This document shows, piece after piece, positions 18,233 through 27,102 of a stretch of DNA of 64,000 nucleotides. The number at the start of each line of letters is the position of its first letter. Position 1 is the stretch's first letter. The translations under genes were made by a program, and so were the position numbers. The notes below the pieces were generated by a model. The model was not told the origin of the DNA, made no database searches, and saw only the letters and a program-made list of their open reading frames with translations. This stretch comes from Aestuariicoccus sp032586235 (lineage in GTDB: Bacteria > Pseudomonadota > Alphaproteobacteria > Rhodobacterales > Rhodobacteraceae), in the NCBI RefSeq assembly GCF_032586235.1, contig NZ_JAWHTD010000008.1, positions 1 through 64,000 on the forward strand. The letters are read 5' to 3'.

Positions 18233-18814
18233 TCAGTCGGTACTGCCGTCGTTGCGTTCCTGGATCATGCGGGCGTGGTAACGCTGGAAATCTTCCCCGT
18301 TATCAAGTTCGTAGCGCTTTTCGTTCACCCAGGTGAACATGTCCAGCGTGGTGCCCTTGCCGAAGGCGCCGGGCATCACCGCGACGGCCGCATCGACCGC
18401 CGAAGTGCCCTCGGGCACCTCTTCGGGCAGGAACATGATGGTCGGCGTGAACATCACCCGCCACTTGCGCGCCATGTCCTTTTCGGACAGCGCCTCGCCG
18501 TCCAGATCGGTCACTTCGATGTCGCCGTGCAGGTTCAGCTGCACCACAAAGTAATTGTCCTCGATATAGCCGCCGACCACGGGATCGGGGAACACTTCGT
18601 TGTGCATCTTGGTGCAGTAGATGCAGCCGCGCTGCTCGAAGAAGAGCGCCAGGCGCTTGCCCTCGGCATTGGCCTCGGCCAGGTCCTCGCGCAGGTCCTT
18701 GAAGGTGTCGCGCATCCACGGGGTCTTGTGCAGACCGTCGTCGCCCAGTTCGGCCGCGCCCACGGGCAGCGCCGTCATAAGCGCCAGCGCGGCGCTCGCA
18801 ATCAGGTGTTTCAT
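18233..18814 (-). CDS. soxW: SoxW, periplasmic thioredoxin-like protein
   Basis: 193 residues from ATG 18814, preferred because GGAG lies 6 bases upstream; ATG 18826 is also in frame. A signal peptide (about 1-20) is followed by a thioredoxin fold with the active-site pair C64-I-Y-C67 and the cis-proline segment MFTPTIMF. SoxW receives electrons from the membrane protein SoxV and is thought to keep SoxYZ thiols reduced. It begins 31 bp after soxV. Confidence 0.93.
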   Translation of the reverse strand: MKHLIASAALALMTALPVGAAELGDDGLHKTPWMRDTFKDLREDLAEANAEGKRLALFFEQRGCIYCTKMHNEVFPDPVVGGYIEDNYFVVQLNLHGDIEVTDLDGEALSEKDMARKWRVMFTPTIMFLPEEVPEGTSAVDAAVAVMPGAFGKGTTLDMFTWVNEKRYELDNGEDFQRYHARMIQERNDGSTD

Positions 18815-18844
18815 GGCGTTCTCCATCGATAAGGGCCGGTCGGG

Positions 18845-19582
18845 TCAGGTGTAGGCCACCCAGCCGGGGAACCATTCCAGCATCGCATTGGCGATGAGGT
18901 TCACAGTATCGGTCGCGATCAGGATCGCAAACACGATCAGCATGACGCCCATCACCTTTTCGACATATTTCAGCTTGTCGCGGTGCCGCGCGGTCCAGCG
19001 CAGGAAGGGGCCGGAAAAGAGCGCGGCGACGACGAAAGGCGCGGTCATCCCCACCCCGTAGACGAACAGAAGCAACCCCCCGCGCGTCAGATCGCCCATG
19101 CCGCTGGCGATCATCAGGATCGACGCCAGCGCCGGGCCGACGCAGGGCGTCCAGCCGAAGCCGAAGGCGAGGCCCATCACATAGGCGCCCAGAAGGGTCT
19201 TGGGCTCTGCCTCGCTTTCGATGCGCGCCTCGCGGTAAAGGATGGGCACCCGGATCACGCCCAGGAAATGCAGCCCGAAGACCGCCAGCACCGCCGCAGC
19301 GACGTAAGACAGGGGATCGCGCCAGGTGGCGAAGGCCTGCCCCACCGCAGTGGCCCCCAGCCCCAGCAGCACAAAGATCGTCGTGACGCCCGCGGCGAAG
19401 AACACCGCCGACACCACCAGCCGGCGCTGCGCGCCCGGCGCGATGCCCGTGTCGGCGCGCAGTTCCGACATCGAGATGCCGGCCATGTAGCACAGGTAGA
19501 ACGGGACCATCGGCAGGATGCAGGGGGTGAAAAAGCTCAAAAGCCCCGCCAGGGCCGCGCCCGCATAGCTGATATCGAACAT
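18845..19582 (-). CDS. soxV: SoxV, CcdA/DsbD-type thiol transporter
   Basis: 245 residues with six predicted membrane helices. The two redox cysteines are in FFTPCILPMVPFYLC and GFGWTPCVGPAL, as in CcdA. SoxV moves reducing equivalents from cytoplasmic thioredoxin to SoxW in the periplasm. It is the first gene of the minus-strand sox operon and diverges from soxS across a 73-bp gap holding a candidate operator. Confidence 0.94.
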   Translation of the reverse strand: MFDISYAGAALAGLLSFFTPCILPMVPFYLCYMAGISMSELRADTGIAPGAQRRLVVSAVFFAAGVTTIFVLLGLGATAVGQAFATWRDPLSYVAAAVLAVFGLHFLGVIRVPILYREARIESEAEPKTLLGAYVMGLAFGFGWTPCVGPALASILMIASGMGDLTRGGLLLFVYGVGMTAPFVVAALFSGPFLRWTARHRDKLKYVEKVMGVMLIVFAILIATDTVNLIANAMLEWFPGWVAYT

Positions 19583-19607
19583 ATGCGCGCGACTCCTTGA
19601 TCAATTC

Positions 19608-19624
19608 ACATATTCAGATTATGT
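19608..19624. promoter_or_regulatory. soxR: candidate SoxR operator between soxV and soxS
   Basis: ACATATTCAGATTATGT is a 17-bp imperfect palindrome (14 of 17 positions symmetric or central) in the 73-bp divergent gap. SoxR in the related genera Pseudaminobacter and Paracoccus represses from this soxS-soxV junction. The site here is inferred from position and symmetry only. Confidence 0.5.
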
Positions 19625-19655
19625 TGTACGAGAAGCCTTCGTCAATCGGTGATGC

Positions 19656-20033
19656 ATGATCCTGAGCCGTCTGGCCGCACTGGCCCTGAGTTTTCTAATA
19701 ATCGGCGCGCCGGTGCTGGCGACGCCGATGCTTGTCATGGTCGATCAGAAGGGCTGCGTTTATTGCGCGCGCTGGGAAAAAGAGATCGCCCCGGCCTATG
19801 AAAAGACCGCCGAAGGGCAATTCGCCCCGCTGCGGCGGATCGACATCGACGACCGGCCCGAGGGCGTGTCCTATGCCCGGCCGGTGAATTTCACACCCAC
19901 CTTCATCCTGGTCGTGGACGGTGCGGAAATCGACCGCATCGAAGGCTATCCGGGTGAGGATTTCTTTTGGCCGCTTTTGTCCCGCATGCTGGACGATCAT
20001 ACGGATTTCGACGCATCCGCCGTCATGAACTGA
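19656..20033 (+). CDS. soxS: SoxS, periplasmic thioredoxin-like protein
   Basis: 125 residues with a signal peptide (about 1-22). The redox pair C34-V-Y-C37 sits in DQKGCVYCARWEKEIAPAY and is followed by the cis-proline segment NFTPTFILV. SoxS is thought to reduce SoxY disulfides and so help reactivate SoxYZ. It is the first gene of soxS-soxR-transporter, diverging from soxV. Confidence 0.92.
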   Translation: MILSRLAALALSFLIIGAPVLATPMLVMVDQKGCVYCARWEKEIAPAYEKTAEGQFAPLRRIDIDDRPEGVSYARPVNFTPTFILVVDGAEIDRIEGYPGEDFFWPLLSRMLDDHTDFDASAVMN

Positions 20034-20044
20034 GGAGTGCCGCC

Positions 20045-20380
20045 ATGGCTCTGCCTGTATTGAACGAAGACCTGAGCGACGAGGAATTCGACCGTATCGC
20101 CGAAAAGGCCACCACCGCCGCGGCCTTCCTGAAGGCGATCAGCCACGAAGGCCGGCTGATGATCCTGTGCCATCTGGTGTCGGGCGAAAAATCGGTGACC
20201 GAGCTCGAGGATCTGCTGGCGGCGCGGCAGGCGGCGGTCAGCCAGCAATTGTCTCGGCTGCGGCTGGAGGGGCTGGTGGTGCCCCGGCGCGAGGGCAAGG
20301 CGATCTATTACCGCCTGGCCGACGAACGCCCGCGCAAGATGCTGGAATGCGTCTACGAGCTTTTCTGCAAGGACGACTAG
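20045..20380 (+). CDS. soxR: SoxR, ArsR-family repressor of sox genes
   Basis: 111 residues from ATG 20045, with GAGGAG ahead of it overlapping the soxS stop. A winged-helix DNA-binding domain of ArsR type is seen: FLKAISHEGRLMILCHL, VTELEDLLAARQAAVSQQLS as recognition helices, then the wing VVPRREGKAIYYRL. Cysteines C42, C102 and C108 are placed to sense sulfur species by thiol chemistry, as reported for SoxR and BigR relatives. It is unrelated to the superoxide sensor SoxR. Confidence 0.93.
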   Translation: MALPVLNEDLSDEEFDRIAEKATTAAAFLKAISHEGRLMILCHLVSGEKSVTELEDLLAARQAAVSQQLSRLRLEGLVVPRREGKAIYYRLADERPRKMLECVYELFCKDD

Positions 20381-20414
20381 GCTTCGCTGACCGCCCGGTA
20401 CGGCGTCGCGTTTC

Positions 20415-20441
20415 GGGCAAGGCCGCGATCGGCCCTTGCCC
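20415..20441 (+). terminator. stem-loop after soxR
   Basis: GGGCAAGG-CCG pairs with CGG-C-CCTTGCCC (11 bp with one bulge) around a 4-base loop, about 35 bases after the soxR stop and before the transporter gene. No T-run follows, so it may only attenuate expression of the downstream gene. Confidence 0.45.
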
Positions 20442-20506
20442 CAAGCGCCCTGCCCCGGCACAGTGAAGCGGGGGAAACGTGTCAGGGCAGGAGGAGGCCC
20501 GGACCG

Positions 20507-21571
20507 ATGCAAGACATTCTGAGCATTCTGAGCGAACATCATCTGGTCGCGCTGATCGGGCTTGTGGGCGGCGTGCTGCTGGGGCTGGCGGCCCGGCTGG
20601 GGCGGTTCTGCACCATGGGCGCGATCGAGGACTGGCTTTACGGCGGATCGGACACGCGGCTGCGCATGTGGGGTCTGGCCATCGGGGCGGCGGTCTTCGG
20701 GACCTTTGCGCTGATGGCGGGAGGGGTCTTCGATCCGGCCGAGAGCTATTATCTTGGCCTGCGCTGGATGCCCCATGCCTCGGTCATCGGCGGGCTGCTT
20801 TTCGGCTATGGCATGGCGCTGGCGGGCAATTGCGGCTATGGCGCCATCGCGCGGCTGGGCGGCGGCGATCTGCGCAGTTTCGTGATCGTGCTGGTGATGG
20901 GGGTTGCGACCTATGTCATCATGTCCGGCCCGCTGGCAGGGCTCAGGGTGCTGCTGTTCCCGCAGGAGGCCGTGACCGGCGCAGCGCCGGGCATCGCGCA
21001 TCAGCTTGCGGGCTGGACCGGGCTGCCGGTGGCGGTGCTGGGCATGGCGATGGGGGCGGCGATCCTGGTGTTTGCGGGTATGTCGCGCGCGCTCTGGGCC
21101 AAGCCGATGCAGGTGGTCTGGGCGCTGGCGGTGGCGCTGGCGGCGCTGACGGCCTGGGCGGGGACCTCGTGGGTGGCCGCCTCGGGGTTCGAGGCGGTGC
21201 CGGTGGTGTCGCATTCCTTTGCCGCGCCGCTGGGCGAATCGATCCTGTGGTGGATGACCGGATCGGCCTGGCCGGTGACCTTTGCTGTGGGCTCGGTGGC
21301 GGGCGTGTGGCTGGGGGCCTTTATCGGTTCGCTGATCAAGGGCCATTTCCGCTGGGAGGCCTGCGAGGACCCGCGCGAGCTGCGCCGCCAGATCATCGGC
21401 GCGGCGCTGATGGGCTTCGGCGCGGTGATCGCGATGGGCTGCAGCGTCGGACAGGGCCTGTCGGCCTTTTCCGTGCTGGCCTGGTCGGCCCCGGTGACGG
21501 CGGTGTCGATCGTGGCGGGGGCGGCGCTCGGACTGCGGCAGTTGATCCTGGGCTTTGCCCCGGCGGAGTGA
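20507..21571 (+). CDS. soxT: YeeE/YedE-family sulfur-compound transporter (SoxT-like)
   Basis: 354 residues with about nine membrane helices. The family carries thiosulfate or related sulfur species through conserved cysteines; here they are in RLGRFCTMGAIEDW, AGNCGYGAIARLGGGD and AMGCSVGQGLSAFS. GGAGGAGG precedes the ATG. Position after soxS-soxR matches soxT of Pseudaminobacter-type sox clusters, supporting import of thiosulfate or of an inducer. The substrate is not shown directly. Confidence 0.85.
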   Translation: MQDILSILSEHHLVALIGLVGGVLLGLAARLGRFCTMGAIEDWLYGGSDTRLRMWGLAIGAAVFGTFALMAGGVFDPAESYYLGLRWMPHASVIGGLLFGYGMALAGNCGYGAIARLGGGDLRSFVIVLVMGVATYVIMSGPLAGLRVLLFPQEAVTGAAPGIAHQLAGWTGLPVAVLGMAMGAAILVFAGMSRALWAKPMQVVWALAVALAALTAWAGTSWVAASGFEAVPVVSHSFAAPLGESILWWMTGSAWPVTFAVGSVAGVWLGAFIGSLIKGHFRWEACEDPRELRRQIIGAALMGFGAVIAMGCSVGQGLSAFSVLAWSAPVTAVSIVAGAALGLRQLILGFAPAE

Positions 21572-21679
21572 TCCGACGGAGTGCTGCGCACGCTTTTTTC
21601 TTGATTGGCGCTTTGCGGCTTGTGTGTGGCCCCGGCTTGCGGGCGGCGTGGATGTGGCTGGCGGCAGAGCCTCCGGCGG

Positions 21680-21701
21680 GAGTATTTTTGCCAAGAAGAA
21701 G
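21680..21701 (+). repeat. 22-bp dispersed repeat, copy 1
   Basis: The sequence starting GAGTATTTTTGCC and ending AAGAAGAAG is repeated exactly, in reverse, at 41914-41935. It lies in the 287-bp gap between the sulfur transporter gene and ribE. This gap contains no gene I can support. Similar CCTCC-GGGAGTATTTTT elements are common in Roseobacter-group gaps. Confidence 0.7.
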
Positions 21702-21830
21702 TTGGGGGCTTTCGGACGGGCCGGGGGTTTGAGAATGCCGCGATTGCGGGGATCGGGGCCGGCCGAAGGGGTCGATTGCAGCCGGGCGGCCGGTGCGGGG
21801 CCCAAGTTTTCAGGCGGCGTGGCCGTGGCG

Positions 21831-21854
21831 GGCGTATTTTCGGACAAGAAGAAG
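21831..21854 (+). repeat. degenerate copy of the 22-bp dispersed repeat
   Basis: GGCGTATTTTCGGACAAGAA matches the 22-bp repeat at 21680 with a few changes. It ends 4 bp from the ribE stop codon (minus strand), so it may contribute to ribE transcript ending. Confidence 0.55.
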
Positions 21855-21858
21855 AGGG

Positions 21859-22446
21859 TCAGAGGCTTTCGGCGAGGCGGGCGACGTAGCGGGCCAGGGT
21901 GTCGATCTCGAGGTTGACGCGGTCGCCGACCGCGACCCTGCCCCAGGTGGTGACCTCTTTGGTGTGAGGAATGAAGTTGATGCCGAACTCGGCGCCGTCG
22001 ACTTCGTTCACCGTGAGTGACGTGCCGTTGAGCGCGACCGAGCCCTTGGGTGCGATGAAGCGCGCAAGGCCCTCGGGCGCGCGCAGGGTGACGCGGGTGC
22101 TGTCGCCTTCGTCGCGCACCGCGGTCACCTCGGCCACGCCGTCCACATGGCCCGACACGATATGGCCGCCCAGCTCGTCGCCCACCCGCAAGGCGCGTTC
22201 CAGGTTGACGCGGCGGCCCTCGGCCCAGGTGTCGAGATTGGTCTTGCTGACGGTTTCGGCGCTGATCTCGACCTCGAACCAATGATCGCCTAGCGCGATC
22301 ACCGTCAGGCAGACGCCGTCGCAGGCGATCGAGGCGCCGATGTCTATGCCGGCGGTGTCGTAGGCCGTGCCGATCCGCGCCAGCAGGTCGCCGCGCTGTT
22401 CGAGCTTTTCGATCTTTCCCATGTCGGTCACGATACCGGTGAACAT
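21859..22446 (-). CDS. ribE: riboflavin synthase, alpha subunit type
   Basis: 195 residues. It joins two molecules of 6,7-dimethyl-8-ribityllumazine to give riboflavin. Two tandem lumazine-binding domains are visible: MFTGIVTDMGKIEKLEQRGD for the first and the corresponding segment FIAPKGSVALNGTSLTVNEV, with GGHIVSGHVDGVAEV between them. It diverges from the kpsS-like gene. RibD lies about 5 kb away at 27.6-28.7 kb, with capsule genes between. I saw no FMN riboswitch upstream. The symbol ribC is also used for this gene. Confidence 0.95.
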   Translation of the reverse strand: MFTGIVTDMGKIEKLEQRGDLLARIGTAYDTAGIDIGASIACDGVCLTVIALGDHWFEVEISAETVSKTNLDTWAEGRRVNLERALRVGDELGGHIVSGHVDGVAEVTAVRDEGDSTRVTLRAPEGLARFIAPKGSVALNGTSLTVNEVDGAEFGINFIPHTKEVTTWGRVAVGDRVNLEIDTLARYVARLAESL

Positions 22447-22529
22447 CGGCGGTTCCTTTCGAGGGGCCTTATTTTCGCCGAACTGCGGCGCTATGAGTTA
22501 GGTCAGCCACACGGGAATAAATCGCCGCC

Positions 22530-23822
22530 ATGGCCAACGCAACCGGGCAAAAACGGGTCTTCGTGTTCCTGCAGGGGCCGCACGGGCCGTTTTTCAACCG
22601 ACTGGGCAAGATGCTGCGCAAGACCGGGGCCGAGGTCTGGCGCGTGGGCTTCAACGCGGGCGACCGGGCGTTCTGGTTTCATCCTCAAAGCTACATCCCC
22701 TTTACCGGCGCGGCGGCAGCCTGGCCCGCGGCCTTTGCCGAGCTGATCGAGACGCGCGGCGTCACAGACATCGTGCTTTACGGCGACACCCGGCCGATCC
22801 ACGCCCAGGCGGTCGAGGAAGCGCGGACGCGCGGGCTGAATGTGCATGTCTTCGAGGAAGGCTACATGCGCCCCTATTGGGTGACCTACGAGCGCGGCGG
22901 GTCGAACGGGCATTCGCGGCTGATGCAGATGAGCATCGCCGACATGCAGGCCGCGCTGGCGCAATCGGACATGGAGGCGCCGCTGCCGCCCGCTCATTGG
23001 GGCGACATGCGCCAGCATATCTTTTACGGCGCGCTTTATCATTGGTTCGTGATGTTCCGGAACGGCGATTACCGCAACTTCCGCCCGCATCGCGCAATCC
23101 CGGTGACCAAGGAATTCCAGCTTTACCTGCGGCGGCTCTTGCTGATGCCCTTGACCTGGGCCGACCGGGTGATCGCCACGCAGCGGATCCGGCTGGGGGG
23201 CTTTCCCTATCACCTGGCGCTCTTGCAGCTGGAGCATGACAGTTCGTTCCAGATGCATTCGCCGTTCACCACCATGACCGAGTTCCTCGAACTGGTGGTG
23301 GAGGGCTTTGCCAAAGGCGCGCCCGGCCATCATCACCTGGTCTTCAAGGCGCATCCGCTGGAGGACGGCCGCGTGCCGGTACGCCGCGCCATCCGGCGTT
23401 TCGCCCGCCAGCACGGCGTCGCCGACCGGGTGCATTACGTGCGCGGCGGCAAGCTGGCGCAGCTGCTCAACGATGCGCGCACGGCCGTCACGGTCAATTC
23501 CACCGCCGCGCAGCAGGTGCTCTGGCGGGGCATTCCGCTGAAGGTCTTCGGGGATGCGGTCTATTCCAAACCCGAATTCGTGTCGGACCAGCCGCTGGCC
23601 GAGTTCTTTGCCACCCCGGCCCGTCCCGACAACCGCGCCTACAAGGATTACCGGCGCTATCTGCTGGAGACCTCGCAGCTGCCGGGCGGGTTTTACTCGG
23701 CCCGCGGGCGGCGTCAGCTGTTGCGCCAGGTGGTCGACATGATGCTGGCCGCGGACGATCCTTACGACGCGCTGCGGCGCGGGACCGCGGCCCCAAGGCA
23801 ACAGTTGCGCGTCGTGCGCTAG
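22530..23822 (+). CDS. kpsS: KpsS-like capsular polysaccharide biosynthesis protein
   Basis: 430 residues. KpsS-type glycosyltransferases add the first Kdo residue to the lipid anchor of ABC-exported capsules. Family features are RVFVFLQGPHGPFFNRLG at the start, DIVLYGDTRPIHAQAV, FEEGYMRPYWVTYE, HHLVFKAHPLEDG and the C-terminal TVNSTAAQQVLWRGIPLKVFG. It is the first of three capsule genes on this strand. A capsule ABC transporter and polymer synthesis genes are not in the window. Confidence 0.88.
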   Translation: MANATGQKRVFVFLQGPHGPFFNRLGKMLRKTGAEVWRVGFNAGDRAFWFHPQSYIPFTGAAAAWPAAFAELIETRGVTDIVLYGDTRPIHAQAVEEARTRGLNVHVFEEGYMRPYWVTYERGGSNGHSRLMQMSIADMQAALAQSDMEAPLPPAHWGDMRQHIFYGALYHWFVMFRNGDYRNFRPHRAIPVTKEFQLYLRRLLLMPLTWADRVIATQRIRLGGFPYHLALLQLEHDSSFQMHSPFTTMTEFLELVVEGFAKGAPGHHHLVFKAHPLEDGRVPVRRAIRRFARQHGVADRVHYVRGGKLAQLLNDARTAVTVNSTAAQQVLWRGIPLKVFGDAVYSKPEFVSDQPLAEFFATPARPDNRAYKDYRRYLLETSQLPGGFYSARGRRQLLRQVVDMMLAADDPYDALRRGTAAPRQQLRVVR

Positions 23823-23917
23823 GGGCCTTTCACCTCGACGCTGGCTTTTGCAACGGCATTTCGGTAGCTTACCCAAAAAACCGAGGCAGAACAAAAACAG
23901 GTCGAGGAGACCGAGCA

Positions 23918-25063
23918 GTGAAAACCCCCTCAAACCGGTGGGCGAAGTCCGTCGCCCTTCTGGCCGCGGTGTCGATTCTGGCATCCTGCGGCCTTCCGCG
24001 CGTTGGCCCCAACAAACGTGAAATCTTTGCCGGATCGGTGCAGCGCGAGGGCGACGCCTTTATCGTCGCCGTGAACGACCGGGTGACCCGCGCCACCGCC
24101 GTGGTCCCGGCGCTCGGGTTCACCGATACGTTCAAGAACGCCGGCGTGGTCGGATCGGACACGATCCAGCCGGGCGACACGCTGGGCCTGACGATCTGGG
24201 AAAACGTCGATGACGGTCTTCTGGCCGGCGAGGCGACCAATTCGACCCTGCTCGAAGAGGTGCAGGTCGACGGGTCGGGCTTTATCTTCGTGCCCTATGC
24301 GGGCCGCATCAAGGCGTCGGGCAACACGCCCGAGGCGATCCGCCGGATCATCACCAACCGGCTCGAGGATCAGACGCCGGACCCACAGGTGCAGGTGCGC
24401 CGCCTTGCCGGCGACGGTTCGACCGTAAGCCTGGTGGGTGCGGTCGGCGGTCAGGGCGTCTATGCGATCGAGCGGCCCACGCGCACGCTCTCGGCCATGC
24501 TGGCGCGTGCCGGGGGGCTGACCATCGAGCCCGAGATCGCCCAGGTCGTCGTGCTGCGGGGCGAGCACAAGGGCAAGATCTGGTTCCAGGATCTTTACGA
24601 CAACCCCGAGTTCGACATCGCCCTGCGCGGCGGCGACCGCATTCTGGTCGAGGAGGACACCCGCGCCTTTACCGCGCTCGGCGCCACCGGCACCCAGGCG
24701 CGCGTGCCGTTCGAAAGCCAGACGCTGAGCGCAGTCGAGGCCATCGCGCAGGTCGGCGGCCTTGTGGCCACCGCCTCGGACCCGACCGGGGTCTTCGTCT
24801 TCCGCAACGAACCGGCTGAAATCGCCAACCAGGTGCTGGGCCGCGGCGATCTGCAAGGCGCGCAGCGAATGGTCTATGTGCTGGATCTGACCGAGCCCAA
24901 CGGCATGTTCATGGCCCGTGACTTCGTGATCCGCGACGAGGATACGCTTTACGTGACCGAGGCGCCCTTCACCCAGTGGAACAAGACGATCTCGGCGCTG
25001 ACCGGGTCGCTGGGGGCCATCAGCACCATCGACACCGCCGCCACGACGCTGAGCGGGGGCTGA
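23918..25063 (+). CDS. polysaccharide export lipoprotein (KpsD/Wza family)
   Basis: 381 residues with a lipoprotein signal, lipobox LASC with C24. A polysaccharide-export (Poly_export) domain (about 80-165, SDTIQPGDTLGLTIWENVDDG) is followed by two SLBB-type domains (VSLVGAVGGQGVYAIERPTR and a second around 250-330). These proteins form the outer-membrane capsule exit channel. It lies between two capsule glycosyltransferase genes, 95 bp after the first. Confidence 0.9.
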   Translation: MKTPSNRWAKSVALLAAVSILASCGLPRVGPNKREIFAGSVQREGDAFIVAVNDRVTRATAVVPALGFTDTFKNAGVVGSDTIQPGDTLGLTIWENVDDGLLAGEATNSTLLEEVQVDGSGFIFVPYAGRIKASGNTPEAIRRIITNRLEDQTPDPQVQVRRLAGDGSTVSLVGAVGGQGVYAIERPTRTLSAMLARAGGLTIEPEIAQVVVLRGEHKGKIWFQDLYDNPEFDIALRGGDRILVEEDTRAFTALGATGTQARVPFESQTLSAVEAIAQVGGLVATASDPTGVFVFRNEPAEIANQVLGRGDLQGAQRMVYVLDLTEPNGMFMARDFVIRDEDTLYVTEAPFTQWNKTISALTGSLGAISTIDTAATTLSGG

Positions 25064-25068
25064 CACGC

Positions 25069-27102
25069 TTGCCCTCGGGCAACGGGACATCGCCAGACGC
25101 CGGGGCCGGAACGCCCCGGCGTTTGTGCGTCTATAACGGCGGTTTCCTGACCGGGCGGCGGCTGCGCCGCATCCTGTCGCTGGCAGGCTACCGCGTGTCG
25201 CTGGGCCTGCCGCGAGACGGCGATGCGGTGGGCGTCTGGGGCCGCTCGCCCACCGCGCATCGCGGCGAGACGGTGGCGGCGCGCCACGACGCGCCGCTGG
25301 TGCGCATCGAGGACGCCTTCCTGCGTTCGCTCTTTCCCGGGCGCGACGGCGAGCCGCCGCTGGGTCTGCTGATCGACGGCGCGGGCGTGCATTTCGACCC
25401 CGCCCAACCGTCGGATCTGGAAACCCTGCTGGCCACCCATCCGCTGGACGACAGCGCGCTGATGGCGCGCGCCCGCGACGCCATCGCCCGGATGAAAGAA
25501 GGCCATCTGACCAAATACGCCGCCGTCGATCCCGCAGCCCCGGTGCCCGAACCCGGCTATGTGCTGGTGGTGGACCAGACCCGGGGCGATGCCTCGGTCA
25601 CCGCAAGCGGGGCTGACCGGAACCGCTTTCTCGAGATGCTCTTTGTGGCGCGCGAGGAAAACCCCGGCGCGCGGATCGTGATCAAGACCCACCCCGAAAC
25701 CGCCGCCGGGCACCGCGCTGGGCATTTCACCGCCCAGGATGCCGGCGACCCGGTCAGCCTGCACGACGCGCCCTGCTCGCCCTGGGCGCTGCTCGACGGC
25801 GCGACCGCCGTTTATACCGTGTCGTCCCAGCTGGGGTTCGAGGCGATCCTGGCGGGCCACCGCCCCCGCGTCTTCGGCCAGCCCTTCTATGCCGGATGGG
25901 GGCTGAGCGAAGACGAAACCCCCCTCGCCCGCCGCCAGCGCCGCCTGACCCGCGCGCAGCTTTTTGCCGCCGCGATGATGCTCTATCCGGTGTGGTACGA
26001 CCCCTGTCGCGACGCCCGTGCCGAGCTGGAGGACGTGCTGGCCACGCTCGAGGCGCAGGCCCGCGCCTGGCGCGAGGACCGCGCAGGCTGGGTCGCCGAG
26101 GGCATGCGGCTTTGGAAGCGCGGGCATCTGCAACGCTTCTTCGGACAGCACCGCAAGATGGTCTTTGCCGAAGGCGCGGCCGCTGACAAGGCCGAAGCGA
26201 CGGGCCGCCGCCGCATGGTCTGGGCGGGCAAGGCCCGGGACGATCGGGCCGCGCGGGTCGAGGACGGTTTCCTGCGCTCGCGCGGGCTGGGGGCCGAACT
26301 GGTGCCGCCGCTGTCGCTGGTGGTGGACGATCTGGGGATCTATTACGACCCGAGCCGCCCCTCGCGGCTCGAGGCGCTGATCGCCGCCCGCGCGCAGCTG
26401 CGCAGCGATCAGCGCGACCGGGCCGAGCGTCTGATCCGAATGCTGACTGGCGCGGGCCTGTCGAAATACAACACCGGCGCGCCGCTGCCCGATCTGTCGG
26501 ACCTGCCCGAGGGGCCGCTGATCCTGGTGCCCGGGCAGGTCGAGGACGACGCCTCGATCCTGGCGGGCTGCGGCGAGCTGCGCACCAACGCGGCGCTCTT
26601 GCGCGCGGCGCGCGAGGCCAATCCAGAGGCCGCGATCCTCTACAAGCCGCATCCCGACGTCACGGCGGGTCTGCGCGCAGGAAAGGTTCCCGATGCGCTG
26701 GACTTGGCGGATAAGGTGGTCGAAGGCGTCGACATGGCGGCACTTCTGGGACGGGTCGATGCGGTCTGGACGCTGACCTCGCTCACCGGGTTCGAGGCGC
26801 TGTTGCGCGGCGTGCCCGTCACGACGCTGGGCGCGCCGTTCTACGCCGGATGGGGGCTGACGACGGACCTCGGCCCGGTGCCCGAGCGCCGCCGCGCCCG
26901 GCCCGACCTGGCCGGGCTGGTGCATGCGGCGCTGATCGACTACCCGCGCTACCGCGACCCGCTGACCGGCCTGCCCTGCCCGGTCGAGGTGATCGCCGAA
27001 CGCCTCGCCACCGGCGCGGTCCCCGCGCCGGGGCCGTTCAACAGGACGCTGTCGAAGGTTCAGGGACTGCTGGCCAGCCAGGCGCATCTCTGGCGCCGGT
27101 GA
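25069..27102 (+). CDS. kpsC: KpsC-like capsular polysaccharide transferase with duplicated domain
   Basis: 677 residues if TTG 25069 is the start (GGGGG 9 bases upstream); the frame is open upstream into the previous gene, so the start is uncertain. The protein is a tandem duplication. The first half has RIEDAFLRSL, RIVIKTHPETAAG and FGQPFYAGWGLS. The second half repeats these as RVEDGFLRSRGLG, ILYKPHPDVTAG and LGAPFYAGWGLT. KpsC adds further Kdo residues to the lipid made by KpsS. The last coding bases resemble downstream repeat units. Confidence 0.87.
   Translation: MPSGNGTSPDAGAGTPRRLCVYNGGFLTGRRLRRILSLAGYRVSLGLPRDGDAVGVWGRSPTAHRGETVAARHDAPLVRIEDAFLRSLFPGRDGEPPLGLLIDGAGVHFDPAQPSDLETLLATHPLDDSALMARARDAIARMKEGHLTKYAAVDPAAPVPEPGYVLVVDQTRGDASVTASGADRNRFLEMLFVAREENPGARIVIKTHPETAAGHRAGHFTAQDAGDPVSLHDAPCSPWALLDGATAVYTVSSQLGFEAILAGHRPRVFGQPFYAGWGLSEDETPLARRQRRLTRAQLFAAAMMLYPVWYDPCRDARAELEDVLATLEAQARAWREDRAGWVAEGMRLWKRGHLQRFFGQHRKMVFAEGAAADKAEATGRRRMVWAGKARDDRAARVEDGFLRSRGLGAELVPPLSLVVDDLGIYYDPSRPSRLEALIAARAQLRSDQRDRAERLIRMLTGAGLSKYNTGAPLPDLSDLPEGPLILVPGQVEDDASILAGCGELRTNAALLRAAREANPEAAILYKPHPDVTAGLRAGKVPDALDLADKVVEGVDMAALLGRVDAVWTLTSLTGFEALLRGVPVTTLGAPFYAGWGLTTDLGPVPERRRARPDLAGLVHAALIDYPRYRDPLTGLPCPVEVIAERLATGAVPAPGPFNRTLSKVQGLLASQAHLWRR

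Noticed and set aside
20045..20380. SoxR as a superoxide-sensing MerR-family regulator
   Set aside because: The protein is ArsR-type, has no iron-sulfur cysteine cluster of that family, and lies in a thiosulfate-oxidation cluster.
22447..22529. Possible FMN riboswitch before ribE
   Set aside because: The 83-bp divergent gap is too short and lacks the conserved FMN aptamer blocks.
23885..23900. GAACAAAAACAGGTC before the polysaccharide export gene, similar to the SOS box
   Set aside because: The second half-site is GGTC rather than GAAC, so it does not meet the LexA pattern.
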